From assembly GCF_036924535.1 (NCBI RefSeq), contig NZ_JAZHRT010000001.1:5642001-5706000 (forward strand): a stretch of DNA of 64,000 nt, given 5' to 3'. Shown piece after piece: positions 16,663-25,161 of the stretch. Source of the DNA: Bradyrhizobium sp. AZCC 2262. GTDB lineage: Bacteria > Pseudomonadota > Alphaproteobacteria > Rhizobiales > Xanthobacteraceae. How positions within the stretch are numbered: position 1 is the stretch's first letter; every line of letters starts with the position of its first letter. The notes beneath the pieces are model-generated. The model had not been told where the DNA came from. It was given only the letters and a program-made list of their open reading frames with translations, and made no database searches. The translations under genes were made by a program, and so were the position numbers.

Positions 16663-18312
16663 CTACCGCGTCAGCTTCTTGTACTTCACGCGGTGCGGAA
16701 TGATGCTGTCCTGCCCGAGCCGCCGCATCTTGTCCTTCTCGTAATCCTGGAAGTTGCCTTCGAACCATTCGACATGGCTTTCGCCTTCGAAGGCCAGGAT
16801 GTGCGTGGCGATGCGGTCGAGGAACCAGCGATCATGGCTGATGATGACGGCGCAGCCGGCAAAGTCCTCCAGCGCCTCTTCCAGCGCGCGCAGCGTATCG
16901 ACGTCGAGGTCGTTGGTCGGTTCGTCGAGCAGCAGCACGTTGGCGCCGGACTTGAGCATCTTGGCCAGATGCACGCGATTGCGCTCGCCACCTGACAGCG
17001 CGCCGACCTTCTTCTGCTGGTCGGCGCCCTTGAAGTTGAACGACGAGCAATAGCCGCGTGAATTGACCTCGCGCTTGCCGAGCAGGATCAGTTCATTGCC
17101 GCCGGAAATCTCTTCCCACACATTCTTCTTACCGTCGAGATCGTCGCGCGACTGGTCGACGTAGCCGAGGTGCACGCTTTCGCCGACGGTGATCGTGCCC
17201 TGGTCCGGCTTTTCCTGCCCCGTTATCATCCGGAACAGTGTGGTCTTGCCGGCGCCGTTCGGACCGATCACGCCGACAATGCCGCCCGGCGGCAGCTTGA
17301 AGGTGAGATTCTCGATCAGCATACGGTCGCCGAAGGCCTTGTTGAGACCTTCGAAATCGACGACGTTCTGGCCGAGGCGTTCGGCCACGGGAATGGTGAT
17401 CTGCGCGGTGGTCGCCTGCTTCTCGCTCGCCTGTTTCAGCAGATCTTCATAGCGCTGATAGCGGGCCTTGGACTTGGCCTGGCGCGCCTTCGGCGAGGAC
17501 GCGATCCATTCCTGCTCGCGGGCCAACGTCTTCTGGTGCGCGGCATCCTCGCGGCCTTCCTGCTCGAGGCGCTTCTGCTTCTGCACCAGCCAGGACGAAT
17601 AATTGCCCTCGTAAGGAATGCCCTTGCCGCGATCGAGTTCGAGGATCCAGCCCGTCACATTGTCGAGGAAGTAGCGGTCATGGGTCACGATCAGGATCGC
17701 GCCGGGATAGTTGCGCAAATGACCTTCCAGCCACGACACTGATTCGGCGTCGAGATGGTTGGTCGGCTCGTCCAGCAGCAACAGCTCCGGCTGGTCGAGC
17801 AGCAGCTTGCAGAGCGCGACGCGGCGGCGCTCACCGCCCGAAAGCTTGGTGACGTCGGCATCGTCGGGCGGGCAGCGCAGCGCGTCCATCGCCTGGTCGA
17901 CCTTGCTGTCGAGATCCCACAGGCCCGCGGCCTCGATCTCGTCCTGCAATTTGGTCATCTCGTCGGCGGTCTCTTCCGAATAGTTCATCGCCAGCTCATT
18001 GTAGCGATCGAGGATCGCCTTCTGCTTGGCGACGCCCTCCATGACGTTCTCGCGAACCGACTTGGAAGGATCGAGATGCGGCTCCTGCTCGAGATAGCCG
18101 ACGCGGGCGCCCTCGGCGACCCAGGCCTCGCCATTATACTCCTTGTCGAGGCCGGCCATGATCCTGAGCAGCGTCGACTTGCCGGAGCCGTTGACGCCGA
18201 GCACGCCGATCTTGGCGTCGGGGTAGAACGAGAGATGGACGTTATCGAGCACCTTCCGGGTCGGGTAGCTCTTGGTCAAACCCTGCATGAAATAGACGAA
18301 CTGGCGCGCCAT
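16663..18312 (-). CDS. ettA: Energy-dependent translational throttle protein EttA
   Basis: A 549-aa ABC-F ATPase that binds the ribosomal E site and gates the first translation step according to ATP/ADP ratio. It is soluble with two ATPase domains: Walker [10 protein letters not shown] and GPNGAGKTT, signatures LSGGERRR and LSGGERNR, Walker [13 protein letters not shown] and [11 protein letters not shown]. The linker between them carries the arm region ([22 protein letters not shown]). Length and the ending [23 protein letters not shown] match EttA rather than Uup or other ABC-F members. It is upstream of, and codirectional with, the RiPP cassette. Confidence 0.96.
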   Translation of the reverse strand: MARQFVYFMQGLTKSYPTRKVLDNVHLSFYPDAKIGVLGVNGSGKSTLLRIMAGLDKEYNGEAWVAEGARVGYLEQEPHLDPSKSVRENVMEGVAKQKAILDRYNELAMNYSEETADEMTKLQDEIEAAGLWDLDSKVDQAMDALRCPPDDADVTKLSGGERRRVALCKLLLDQPELLLLDEPTNHLDAESVSWLEGHLRNYPGAILIVTHDRYFLDNVTGWILELDRGKGIPYEGNYSSWLVQKQKRLEQEGREDAAHQKTLAREQEWIASSPKARQAKSKARYQRYEDLLKQASEKQATTAQITIPVAERLGQNVVDFEGLNKAFGDRMLIENLTFKLPPGGIVGVIGPNGAGKTTLFRMITGQEKPDQGTITVGESVHLGYVDQSRDDLDGKKNVWEEISGGNELILLGKREVNSRGYCSSFNFKGADQQKKVGALSGGERNRVHLAKMLKSGANVLLLDEPTNDLDVDTLRALEEALEDFAGCAVIISHDRWFLDRIATHILAFEGESHVEWFEGNFQDYEKDKMRRLGQDSIIPHRVKYKKLTR

Positions 18313-18543
18313 CGAGAGCCCTTAGAATCGTTGGATTTTACGGAGATTTGCTGCCGCTGATGTAGCGGCGTGGCCGCCAAAGGGCAACCACGGGAACCCG
18401 TTTTCCATCCGTTCACCACGGATGAATACGGGTTGGTCACCATGTGGGCCGAGATCCAGACAATTGAAACCTTCTTTTAATAAATCAGGCGAAAACTCGT
18501 CTTCAGCGCCGAAAAAGGCGATTTGAAAACAAGGGCCCGCGTC

Positions 18544-18738
18544 ATGGCTACGATCAGTTCGGCATCCCTGCACGCCCCGGCGAACAGCCGCGACGGACTG
18601 GAAAAACCCTTCGCAGAACTCCGCGCCTTCTGGCGCAAGTTCATCGCCAAGGCTTTCGACCCCTACCGCCCGGAACTGCACTATATGCGCGGTCCCGGCC
18701 CGGCCTGGCACGCCAAGCATCCCGGCCGCTCGAACTGA
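18544..18738 (+). CDS. Small hypothetical protein
   Basis: A 64-aa soluble protein, MATISSASLHAPANSRDGLEK then FAELRAFWRKFIAKAFDPYRPELHYMRGPGPAWHAKHPGRSN. The aromatic and basic C-terminal half looks coding and I recall similar short proteins from Bradyrhizobium. A TTG at 18523 would add seven residues; the ATG is preferred. Divergent from ettA. Confidence 0.6.
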   Translation: MATISSASLHAPANSRDGLEKPFAELRAFWRKFIAKAFDPYRPELHYMRGPGPAWHAKHPGRSN

Positions 18739-18863
18739 GCTGCCCGGTTATTTGAGGCAGCTACGCGTTTAAGTCCGCTTGCGCGCTTCCTGATTGCGCG
18801 CAACCATGGCGACCTCCCGGACGGCCGCTTCCGGCCGTCATCCTCGCCATCAACGGACCTCCC

Positions 18864-19823
18864 ATGACGCGGCTGCGCTGTGCAATCCTCGACGACTATC
18901 TCAATGTGGCGCTTTCGGTCGCCGACTGGTCAAAAGTCTCTGACCGGGTCGACGTCACGGTGTTCAACCAGCCATTTGCGACCGCGGAAGCCGCGGCCAG
19001 CGCCCTGAAGGATTTCGAGATTATCTGCGCGATGCGCGAACGGACGCCGTTCCCGCGCACCATGTTTGCTGCGCTGCCCAACCTGAAGCTTTTGATCACC
19101 TCGGGCATGCGCAATGCCGCCATCGACATGGAAGCGGCCAAGGACCACCAGGTTACGCTGTGCGGCACCCAATGGGGCCGCGACCCGACCGCGCCCTTGA
19201 CCATGGGCCTGATCCTGGAGCTGACCCGCAATATCGGCCGCGAGAACGCCCGCATGCATGCCGGCGAGCCCCTGCAGAAATTCGTCGGCATGGAGATCGA
19301 GGGCCGCACGCTCGGGGTCATCGGCCTCGGCAAGCTCGGCACCAAGGTGTCGAAGCTGGCGCAAGCCTTCGGCATGAACGTGATTGCCTGGAGCCCGAAC
19401 CTGACGCCGGAGAAGTGCAAGGAAGTCGGCGTTACCTATGCCAGCAAGGAAGAGCTGTTTTCGACCGCCGACATCATCACCATCCATGTGGTCCTAAGCC
19501 AGCGCTCGCGCGGGCTGGTCGGCGCTGCGGAGCTGGCACGGATGAAGCCGACCGCCTACCTTGTCAACACCGCGCGCGGGCCGATCGTCGATGAAGGCGC
19601 GCTATTGGAAGCGCTGACGCAAAAGAAGATCGCCGGCGCCGGCGTCGACGTGTTCTCGGTCGAGCCGCTGCCGGTCGACCATCCCTTCCGCAAGCTCGAC
19701 AACATGGTGCTGACGCCGCATCTCGGCTACGTCACCGGGGACAGCTTTCGAAACCACTATCAGCAGATGGTCGAGGGCATCGACGCCTGGTTCAAAGGCG
19801 AGCCGAAACAGCGGCTTGCGTAG
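18864..19823 (+). CDS. D-2-hydroxyacid dehydrogenase family protein
   Basis: A 319-aa NAD-dependent oxidoreductase interconverting a 2-hydroxy acid and a 2-keto acid. The Rossmann motif is GVIGLGKLGTKV (about residues 153-164). Catalytic residues of the family are visible: Arg in VNTARGPIV, Glu in VFSVEPLP, and His in LTPHLGYVTG. The unusual N-terminus (RCAILDDYLNVAL) matches a subgroup near phosphoglycerate-dehydrogenase-like proteins. A 7-bp stem-loop (18821-18838) lies upstream. Substrate unknown. Confidence 0.93.
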   Translation: MTRLRCAILDDYLNVALSVADWSKVSDRVDVTVFNQPFATAEAAASALKDFEIICAMRERTPFPRTMFAALPNLKLLITSGMRNAAIDMEAAKDHQVTLCGTQWGRDPTAPLTMGLILELTRNIGRENARMHAGEPLQKFVGMEIEGRTLGVIGLGKLGTKVSKLAQAFGMNVIAWSPNLTPEKCKEVGVTYASKEELFSTADIITIHVVLSQRSRGLVGAAELARMKPTAYLVNTARGPIVDEGALLEALTQKKIAGAGVDVFSVEPLPVDHPFRKLDNMVLTPHLGYVTGDSFRNHYQQMVEGIDAWFKGEPKQRLA

Positions 19824-19876
19824 AGCGGAATGAGATTAGGTCGAAGCAAGGCGCTTGCGCTATTTCCGTCATCTCA

Positions 19877-20001
19877 GGAATAAGCGCACTTGCGCTTATT
19901 CCGAAGGTGCGAGCGAAGCGAGCCTCGAAGGATGAGCGGCCCCGCTGGTGGCCGTCGCCCTTCGAGGGCCGCGCTACGCACGGCCACCTCAGGGGTGACG
20001 G
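19877..20001. repeat. Composite intergenic palindromic repeat
   Basis: A perfect 12-bp stem, GGAATAAGCGCA (19877-19888) with TGCGCTTATTCC (19891-19902), is followed by a gtgcgagcgaagcgagcctcgaagg module and ends CACCTCAGGGGTGACGG. Both modules resemble repeats common in Bradyrhizobium. It lies between convergent genes. Confidence 0.65.
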
Positions 20002-20045
20002 ATGACATCAGGCTTGCTTCATAATGCCCTAGCTAATAGCCCGGC

Positions 20046-21011
20046 TCAGGCAGCATGTTGCGCGGCGGCCCGGCTCGCGATCTCCGCAAATCCCTCGCGC
20101 CACGACGGATGCGCCGGCCGCCAGCCGAGCTCCCGCCTGGCCTTGGCATTGGAGCCGGCCCGCACCTCGGTCATCATCGAAACCAGGTGCTCACCGGCGA
20201 ACAACCGGCCAAGCCAGGCTGGCACACGTATCGGCGGCCTGGCACCGAGCAGGGTGGCAAGGGCGGGCAGCCATTCGCTTACGGGCGCCGGTTCATCGTC
20301 GACGATGTTGTAGACACTGCCGGGCTTGCCGCGCTCGACGGCTGCAACGGTAGCGGCAGCCGCATCTTCGACGTGGATGAACGACCACCGTCCGCCACCG
20401 CCGCCGATCAGCGGCACACGGCGGCGGCGCAACTGATCGATCATCGCGCGCGAGAGCATTCCGGTATCCGGCCCGTAGAATGATCCATATCGCAGGACAA
20501 TTCCCTCGGGGTTTGCCGAGCCGGTGACGGCATCCTCCAGATGCTGGATCGCCTGCAGCGTGCTGCGCAGTTCCTCCGGCGGATCGGGATCGAGCGCGTC
20601 GGCCTCCGTCTTGATCGTTTCGCCGCCGCGGCCGTAGGTCCAGCCGCAAAAACTCTGGGCGATGAAGCGTTTTACGCCAGCTTCGCGCGCGGCGGCCAAC
20701 AGGAAATCGGTGCCCTGCGTGCGCAACTGATTGGTGGTGGCGAAGGCGCGATCGAAATGCCGGAGATCCGTGACCGCCCCAAGATCGGTCATCTGATCGA
20801 TGACGATTTCGGGTTTTGCCGCGATCACGGCGGCACGAACGGCCGCCGCGTCGAGCCCATCGGCGATCGCGGGTTCCGCGCCCATCCGTCTGATGATTTC
20901 GGCCTTCGCCGCCGTCCGCGTCGTGCCGACGACGGAATGACCAGCTGCAATCAGCTGCGGAACGAGCTCAAGACCGATGGCGCCAGTGGCGCCCGCAACA
21001 AGAATTCGCAT
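20046..21011 (-). CDS. NAD(P)-dependent epimerase/dehydratase-type SDR
   Basis: A 321-aa extended short-chain dehydrogenase. The nucleotide-binding motif GATGAIG is at residues 7-13. The usual YxxxK active site is hard to place: the region reads SFCGWTYGRGGETIKTEADAL, where Tyr is followed by Gly-Arg-Gly, so it may be an atypical member. The downstream half has LRYGSFYGP and a FIHVEDAAAATVAAVERG segment typical of sugar epimerase-like proteins. Could be a nucleoside-diphosphate-sugar epimerase or a small-molecule reductase. Confidence 0.88.
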   Translation of the reverse strand: MRILVAGATGAIGLELVPQLIAAGHSVVGTTRTAAKAEIIRRMGAEPAIADGLDAAAVRAAVIAAKPEIVIDQMTDLGAVTDLRHFDRAFATTNQLRTQGTDFLLAAAREAGVKRFIAQSFCGWTYGRGGETIKTEADALDPDPPEELRSTLQAIQHLEDAVTGSANPEGIVLRYGSFYGPDTGMLSRAMIDQLRRRRVPLIGGGGGRWSFIHVEDAAAATVAAVERGKPGSVYNIVDDEPAPVSEWLPALATLLGARPPIRVPAWLGRLFAGEHLVSMMTEVRAGSNAKARRELGWRPAHPSWREGFAEIASRAAAQHAA

Positions 21012-21223
21012 GGCGTGATCCTCATATTCGTTGCGACCGCCCGGCAGGTAGTCGAAGCAAATGTGAAATCAAGCGGGCGAATGTGGCGACCCCGAAAAAG
21101 CCCCCGGTCGTCGATTCGGCTTGTTCCAGGACAGCTCGGCCGCATATCCGCGCGGCGTATCGACCAAAAGTAAAAAGGCGCGCCGTGGGGCGCGCCTTTG
21201 AAACGTGGTTTGTGACCCTGGGC

Positions 21224-22561
21224 CTAACGCACGGTCACCGGGGCGGGCAGCGGCGGCACGACAGTCGGCTGCGCGCCGGGAACCGGCGCCAGTTGCGCCT
21301 GTGCCGGTCCTCCAGGGGCCGCAGCGGCAGCCGCGCCAGCGGCAGGCGGAGCGGCCGAGGCGCTTGCGGTGTTGGCGGGCGGCGCGCCACCGGGCAGCAC
21401 CACCACGCGGGTGCCGACCTTGGCGCGGTCGAACAGATCGGAGACGTCCTCGTTCAGCATGCCGATGCAGCCCGACGAGACGAACTTGCCGATCGTCGAA
21501 GGCTGGTTGGTGCCGTGGATGCGGTAGACGGTCGAACCGAGATACATCGCGCGCGCGCCGAGCGGATTGCCGGGGCCGCCGGCCATGAAGCGCGGCAGAT
21601 AGGGCTGGCGCTCGATCATCTCGGTCGGCGGATGCCAATCCGGCCACTCCGCCTTGCGGCTGATCTTCTGCACGCCGTTCCAGGTAAAACCGTCGCGGCC
21701 GACGCGGACGCCGTAGCGGATCGCGCGACCGCCACCGAGTATGTAATAGAGGTGGGTGTTGGCGGTATCGACGACGATGGTGCCCGCGGGCTCCTTGGTC
21801 GGGAAGGTCACTTCCTGGCGGCGCAGGTGCGGCGGAAGCTGCGCAGGGCCGACTTCCGGCTGCTCTTCCGGCGGCAGCGCGGCGAGCTGCACCGGCCTGC
21901 CGTCGGCGCCGACGGCAGGTTGCTGCGGCTGCGCGCCGGCAACGCCGGGCGCGTCGCCGATCGCCCCTGGCGGGCGCAGGCCAGCGCGGTCGTCGTTCGG
22001 ATAGAGGATGCTGGCGCCGGGAATGCGGCTATCGCCGCGATCCGAAAATGCCGGCGGCTGCGAACCGGGCGGGCGGTCAGCATAGATCACCGGCGGCGGA
22101 CCGGCCGGGCGGCCATAACGCGGATCGTCGGGCGACATGACCGGGCCGGTGGGCGTTGCTGCGCCACGGTCCGAATAAACCGGGGCTGGCGCGGTGCGGC
22201 CATAGCGCGGATCGTCGGGAGAGAGAATCGGACCCGTGGGCGTCGGAGCGCCACGGTCTGAATAAACCGGGGCACCGGCCGGACGGCCATAACGGGGATC
22301 GCTGGGCGACAGCACCGGGCCTGGCGGCGGCAACGCTCCCGCGTTCTGACCGTTCGGCGCATCGTCATCATCCAGCGCGTCGAAATCGGGCTCGCCGGGG
22401 CCGCGGCGTTCGCCGGTCGCATAACCACCGGGCACATACGGACCCGGAGCTGTCGAATAGACCTGGCCGGGAGCCGGATAGCCTTGTTGCGCATGGGCGA
22501 GCGAAGTTCCCGCCATGCCAGCGGCAATGGCAGCACAAATCGTCAGAATGCGGTTAATCAT
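21224..22561 (-). CDS. L,D-transpeptidase (YkuD domain) with Pro-rich repeats
   Basis: A 445-aa periplasmic enzyme that makes 3-3 peptidoglycan crosslinks or anchors proteins to the wall. Signal peptide residues 1-25 (MINRILTICAAIAAGMAGTSLAHA). The YkuD domain is in the second half, with active-site HGTNQPSTIGKFVSSGCIGML, Cys being the nucleophile. Before it is a Pro/Asp-rich region with three tandem 29-residue units (SPxDPRYGRxAxxPVYSDRG). The C-terminal tail is Ala/Pro-rich. AAAGG lies before the ATG at 22561; long versions from 22630 lack a signal at the N-terminus. Confidence 0.93.
   Translation of the reverse strand: MINRILTICAAIAAGMAGTSLAHAQQGYPAPGQVYSTAPGPYVPGGYATGERRGPGEPDFDALDDDDAPNGQNAGALPPPGPVLSPSDPRYGRPAGAPVYSDRGAPTPTGPILSPDDPRYGRTAPAPVYSDRGAATPTGPVMSPDDPRYGRPAGPPPVIYADRPPGSQPPAFSDRGDSRIPGASILYPNDDRAGLRPPGAIGDAPGVAGAQPQQPAVGADGRPVQLAALPPEEQPEVGPAQLPPHLRRQEVTFPTKEPAGTIVVDTANTHLYYILGGGRAIRYGVRVGRDGFTWNGVQKISRKAEWPDWHPPTEMIERQPYLPRFMAGGPGNPLGARAMYLGSTVYRIHGTNQPSTIGKFVSSGCIGMLNEDVSDLFDRAKVGTRVVVLPGGAPPANTASASAAPPAAGAAAAAAPGGPAQAQLAPVPGAQPTVVPPLPAPVTVR
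22062..22321 (-). repeat. Three tandem 87-bp coding repeats in the L,D-transpeptidase gene
   Basis: Each unit encodes 29 residues of the form GPxxSPxDPRYGRxAxxPVYSDRGAxTPT; the third is degenerate toward its end (VIYADRPPG). Copies differ at several codons, so they are not a recent slip. The repeats probably form an extended spacer between membrane side and catalytic domain. Confidence 0.8.
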
Positions 22562-22909
22562 CATCGCCTTTGTATAGACCCCAAGCCCCACCGGACCGTT
22601 AACGGCAGATGACCGAAGATAGCGGCACATTCAAGACACATCCGCGAAATTCGGCCCCTGCCAGTCATTTGTGATCGCTACCAGACTGCGGCAAAGATGC
22701 CTCAGAGCGCCGGAAATCGCCTTTGCGGATGATGCGCGACTCCTTCGCCGCAGATTTTTGTAACAAAAAGCCGCCGTGCGCTGAGATACTCTTAAATCGG
22801 CCTGATTCGCCCAGCGCTCACCCCTCGCGAATCACAGCCACAGAGTGGTCACCGCGTTCCCTTGGCATCAATAACCCTCCAGATTCACGGAGGGCTGGAA
22901 CTCGCGTCC
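22562..22909. other. Divergent intergenic region, nothing specific seen
   Basis: About 350 bases between the L,D-transpeptidase gene and the divergent Ala/Pro-rich protein gene. No open frame with a credible start. It should contain both promoters, but I cannot point to definite boxes. Confidence 0.5.
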
Positions 22910-23722
22910 ATGCTTCCCGGCTTTCGTTTCCTGTTCACCGCGATCGTCCTGTCGATGTCGGTCCTGGTTTTTGGCCTTGGCGCCGCCGCCCTGTTGCGTG
23001 CCGCGCATGAGGAATTTGCCAACCTTCCATCCCGACGTGCACCGCCCCAGCCGATGTTTGCCCGCCAGAACGACGACGCGCCGCCGATGCTGGCGCTGCT
23101 GCGCGTCGATCCGCCGGTCGCGGAGAAGCCGGCGGAGAATGTCCCCGCCGCGGTTCCGGCAGCAACCGCGGACATCGCGGCGCCGGCCGGGCAGGCTCCG
23201 GCCGAGCCGGAGAAACTGGCGGCGCTGACGCCGGCAGAGCCGATGCAGGTCGAAGCGGCAAAGCCGGAAACCCCGGCCACGGAGGCAAGCGCGGAGACGC
23301 TGGTCGCTCCGCCCCCCGCGACCGCAACTGAAGCGGCCGTCGCCAATGCGGAAGTAAAGATCACCGCCATCGCGGGGACGCCGGAACCGGCCACGGCCAC
23401 GCCATCTGCAACTTCGCCGGAGCCGGCAGCGGACATCTCGCCGTTCGAAGGCAGTATCGCCACGACCCTGATCGCGACGCTCGGCGGTCCCGCCGTCCTC
23501 ATCGATGAACAGACATCGACCACGGCAGCGAAGCCGGACCGCAGCGCCGTCAAGAAGCGGGCCGCAGAGCGGGTCCGGGAACGGCGGCGGATTGCTGCAG
23601 CACGTCGCGCGCGCCTCGCACGGCAGGCGGTGCTGACTCTGCAGCAGCAACAACCCAATCCGTCTCTGCAGCAGCAACAACCCAATCCGTTCGCATTCCC
23701 GCTGGCGCCCGCGACGAGGTAG
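22910..23722 (+). CDS. Membrane-anchored Ala/Pro-rich protein
   Basis: A 270-aa protein starting MLPGFRFLFTAIVLSMSVLVFGLGAAALLRAAHEEFA, one N-terminal TM helix. A long low-complexity Ala/Pro/Glu region follows (about residues 60-200), then a basic segment (VKKRAAERVRERRRIAAARRARLARQ) and a Gln/Pro tail. The first 40 residues are a conserved feature I recall from Bradyrhizobium hypothetical proteins. The TTG at 22862 would add 16 residues. The design suggests a periplasm-spanning or scaffold protein; function unknown. Confidence 0.75.
   Translation: MLPGFRFLFTAIVLSMSVLVFGLGAAALLRAAHEEFANLPSRRAPPQPMFARQNDDAPPMLALLRVDPPVAEKPAENVPAAVPAATADIAAPAGQAPAEPEKLAALTPAEPMQVEAAKPETPATEASAETLVAPPPATATEAAVANAEVKITAIAGTPEPATATPSATSPEPAADISPFEGSIATTLIATLGGPAVLIDEQTSTTAAKPDRSAVKKRAAERVRERRRIAAARRARLARQAVLTLQQQQPNPSLQQQQPNPFAFPLAPATR
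23637..23690 (+). repeat. Perfect 27-bp tandem duplication
   Basis: CTCTGCAGCAGCAACAACCC plus seven more bases is repeated exactly at 23637-23663 and 23664-23690. It encodes LQQQQPNPS then LQQQQPNPF at the C-terminus of the Ala/Pro-rich protein. Exact identity points to recent slippage, so length may vary between strains. Confidence 0.9.
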
Positions 23723-23738
23723 TGTCCGGACTTAAGGA

Positions 23739-24593
23739 TCAGGCTGGGCCGGTCGCGACCGGCGGGCCGTCGGCGGCGCCCCACTCCGTCCACGAGCCGT
23801 CATACAGCGCCGGATTCTCGACGCCGAGGCGATAGAGCGCCAGCGTCAGCACGGCGGCGCTGACGCCGGAGCCGCAACTCGTCACGATTGGCGCGTCGAG
23901 CTTCACGCCCGCGCCCGAGAACGCCGCGCGCAAGTCGTCCAGCGGCTTCATCGTGCCGGTCGCGGCATCGAACAGGTTGTTGTAAGGCAGGCTGAGGCTG
24001 CCCGGAATATGCCCGGAGCGAAGGCCGGCACGCGGCTCGGCCACCTTCCCCTGATAGCGCTCGTTGGCGCGCGCATCGATCACCTGCTCGGCGCGGCTGG
24101 CGAGATTGGCAGCCAGCTGCTGCATGCTGCGCGTGCGCCGCGCATCGAACGTCGCGGTGAACGTCTTCGGCTTCGGCGTCACCTCGCCCTTCTCGACCTT
24201 GCGGCCCTCGGCGACCCATTTTTTCAGGCCACCATTGAGTATGCGCACCTCCTTGCCGAACGACAGGAACATCCACCACACCCGGGGCGCGGCGACCCAG
24301 CCGCCGGAATCGTAGAGCACGACCGTGTCGTCATTGCCGATCCCGAGCCCACCGACATCGCGGCCGAATTGCTCGGCGGAAGGGAACATGTGCGGCAGCG
24401 GGTTGGAATGGTCGGACACCGCGTCGACGTCGAAAAACACCGCGCCGGGAATATGCGCGGCGAGATAGTCGTCCTTCGGCAGCGGCAGCACGCCCGGCAT
24501 CTTGAACGAGGCGTCGATCACCTTGACGTTGGGATCGTTCAGGTGCGCGGCGAGCCATTCGGTGGAGACGAGCGGATCGTTGGTGGCGGGCAT
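23739..24593 (-). CDS. sseA: 3-mercaptopyruvate sulfurtransferase
   Basis: A 284-aa protein with two rhodanese domains that transfers sulfur from 3-mercaptopyruvate to thiol acceptors or cyanide. The active-site loop is SCGSGVSAA (about residues 239-247), the CGSGV form of mercaptopyruvate sulfurtransferases rather than the CRxGxR of thiosulfate rhodaneses. The inactive N-terminal domain shows VVLYDSGG in place of the Cys loop. TEWLAAHLNDPNVKVIDASF opens the first domain. Codirectional with the broken rhodanese gene upstream. Confidence 0.94.
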   Translation of the reverse strand: MPATNDPLVSTEWLAAHLNDPNVKVIDASFKMPGVLPLPKDDYLAAHIPGAVFFDVDAVSDHSNPLPHMFPSAEQFGRDVGGLGIGNDDTVVLYDSGGWVAAPRVWWMFLSFGKEVRILNGGLKKWVAEGRKVEKGEVTPKPKTFTATFDARRTRSMQQLAANLASRAEQVIDARANERYQGKVAEPRAGLRSGHIPGSLSLPYNNLFDAATGTMKPLDDLRAAFSGAGVKLDAPIVTSCGSGVSAAVLTLALYRLGVENPALYDGSWTEWGAADGPPVATGPA

Positions 24594-24610
24594 GGTGCAA
24601 AATCCTTGCT

Positions 24611-24688
24611 GTCATTCCGGGGCACGCGAAGCGTGAACCCGGAATCTCGAGATTCCGGGTTCGATGCTTCGCATCGCCCCGGAATGAC
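24611..24688. repeat. Palindromic repeat between rhodanese genes
   Basis: Outer arms GTCATTCCGGGGC (24611-24623) and GCCCCGGAATGAC (24676-24688) enclose a perfect 24-bp palindrome, ACCCGGAATCTC and its complement, at 24637-24660. A shorter relative lies at 25114-25153. Confidence 0.85.
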
Positions 24689-24697
24689 GCGGGAAAA

Positions 24698-25106
24698 CTA
24701 TTTCTTCTTCGGCTCCCACTTCTCGACCGGACCGCCGGCGTCGCGCCAGGCGGCGAAACCGCCGCCCATGTGGGCGACCGGTTTCAGGCCCATGTCCTGC
24801 GCGGTCTTGGCCGCCTGCCGAACGAAGGCCGCCGGCGCAGTGGAAGATGAACTTCTTGTCTTCCTGGAAGATCGGCTTGGCGTAGGGGCTTTGCGGATCG
24901 ATCCAGAATTCCAGCATGCCGCGGGTGCAGGAGAATGCGCCGGGGATCTTGCCATCGCGCTCGATCTCGCGGGGGTCTCTGATATCGACGATTACGACGC
25001 CCGGGTCCTGCGCGGCCTTGATGGCATCAGCCGCGCTGACAGTCTCGATCGCAGCGTTGGCTTCGTCGATCAGGGATTTGATGCCGCGGTGGATGGTCTG
25101 GGGCAT
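24698..25106 (-). pseudogene. Rhodanese-domain protein, frameshifted near position 24,818
   Basis: Starts MPQTIHRGIKSLIDEANAAIETVSAAD at 25106 (an ATG at 25118 falls in a repeat). It is a single-domain rhodanese: VVIVDIRDPREIERDGKIPGAF and the active-site loop FHCAGGLRSA with its Cys. Right after this loop the frame is lost; the normal ending AAKTAQDMGLKPVAHMGGGFAAWRDAGGPVE continues in another frame to the stop at 24698. A two-base deletion in a GC-rich run (restoring ALAAKT) explains it. As read, the product would run on into repeat DNA to 24612. Could be a sequencing error. Confidence 0.8.
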
Positions 25107-25113
25107 GAACACC

Positions 25114-25153
25114 GTCATTCCGGGATGGTCCGAAGGACCAGCCCCGGAATGAC
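25114..25153. repeat. Short palindromic repeat, same family as 24,611-24,688
   Basis: GTCATTCCGGG (25114-25124) pairs with CCCGGAATGAC (25143-25153), with GGTCC and GGACC forming an inner stem. It sits between the rhodanese start and the end of the VWA gene. Confidence 0.8.
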
Positions 25154-25161
25154 GGCGATGG

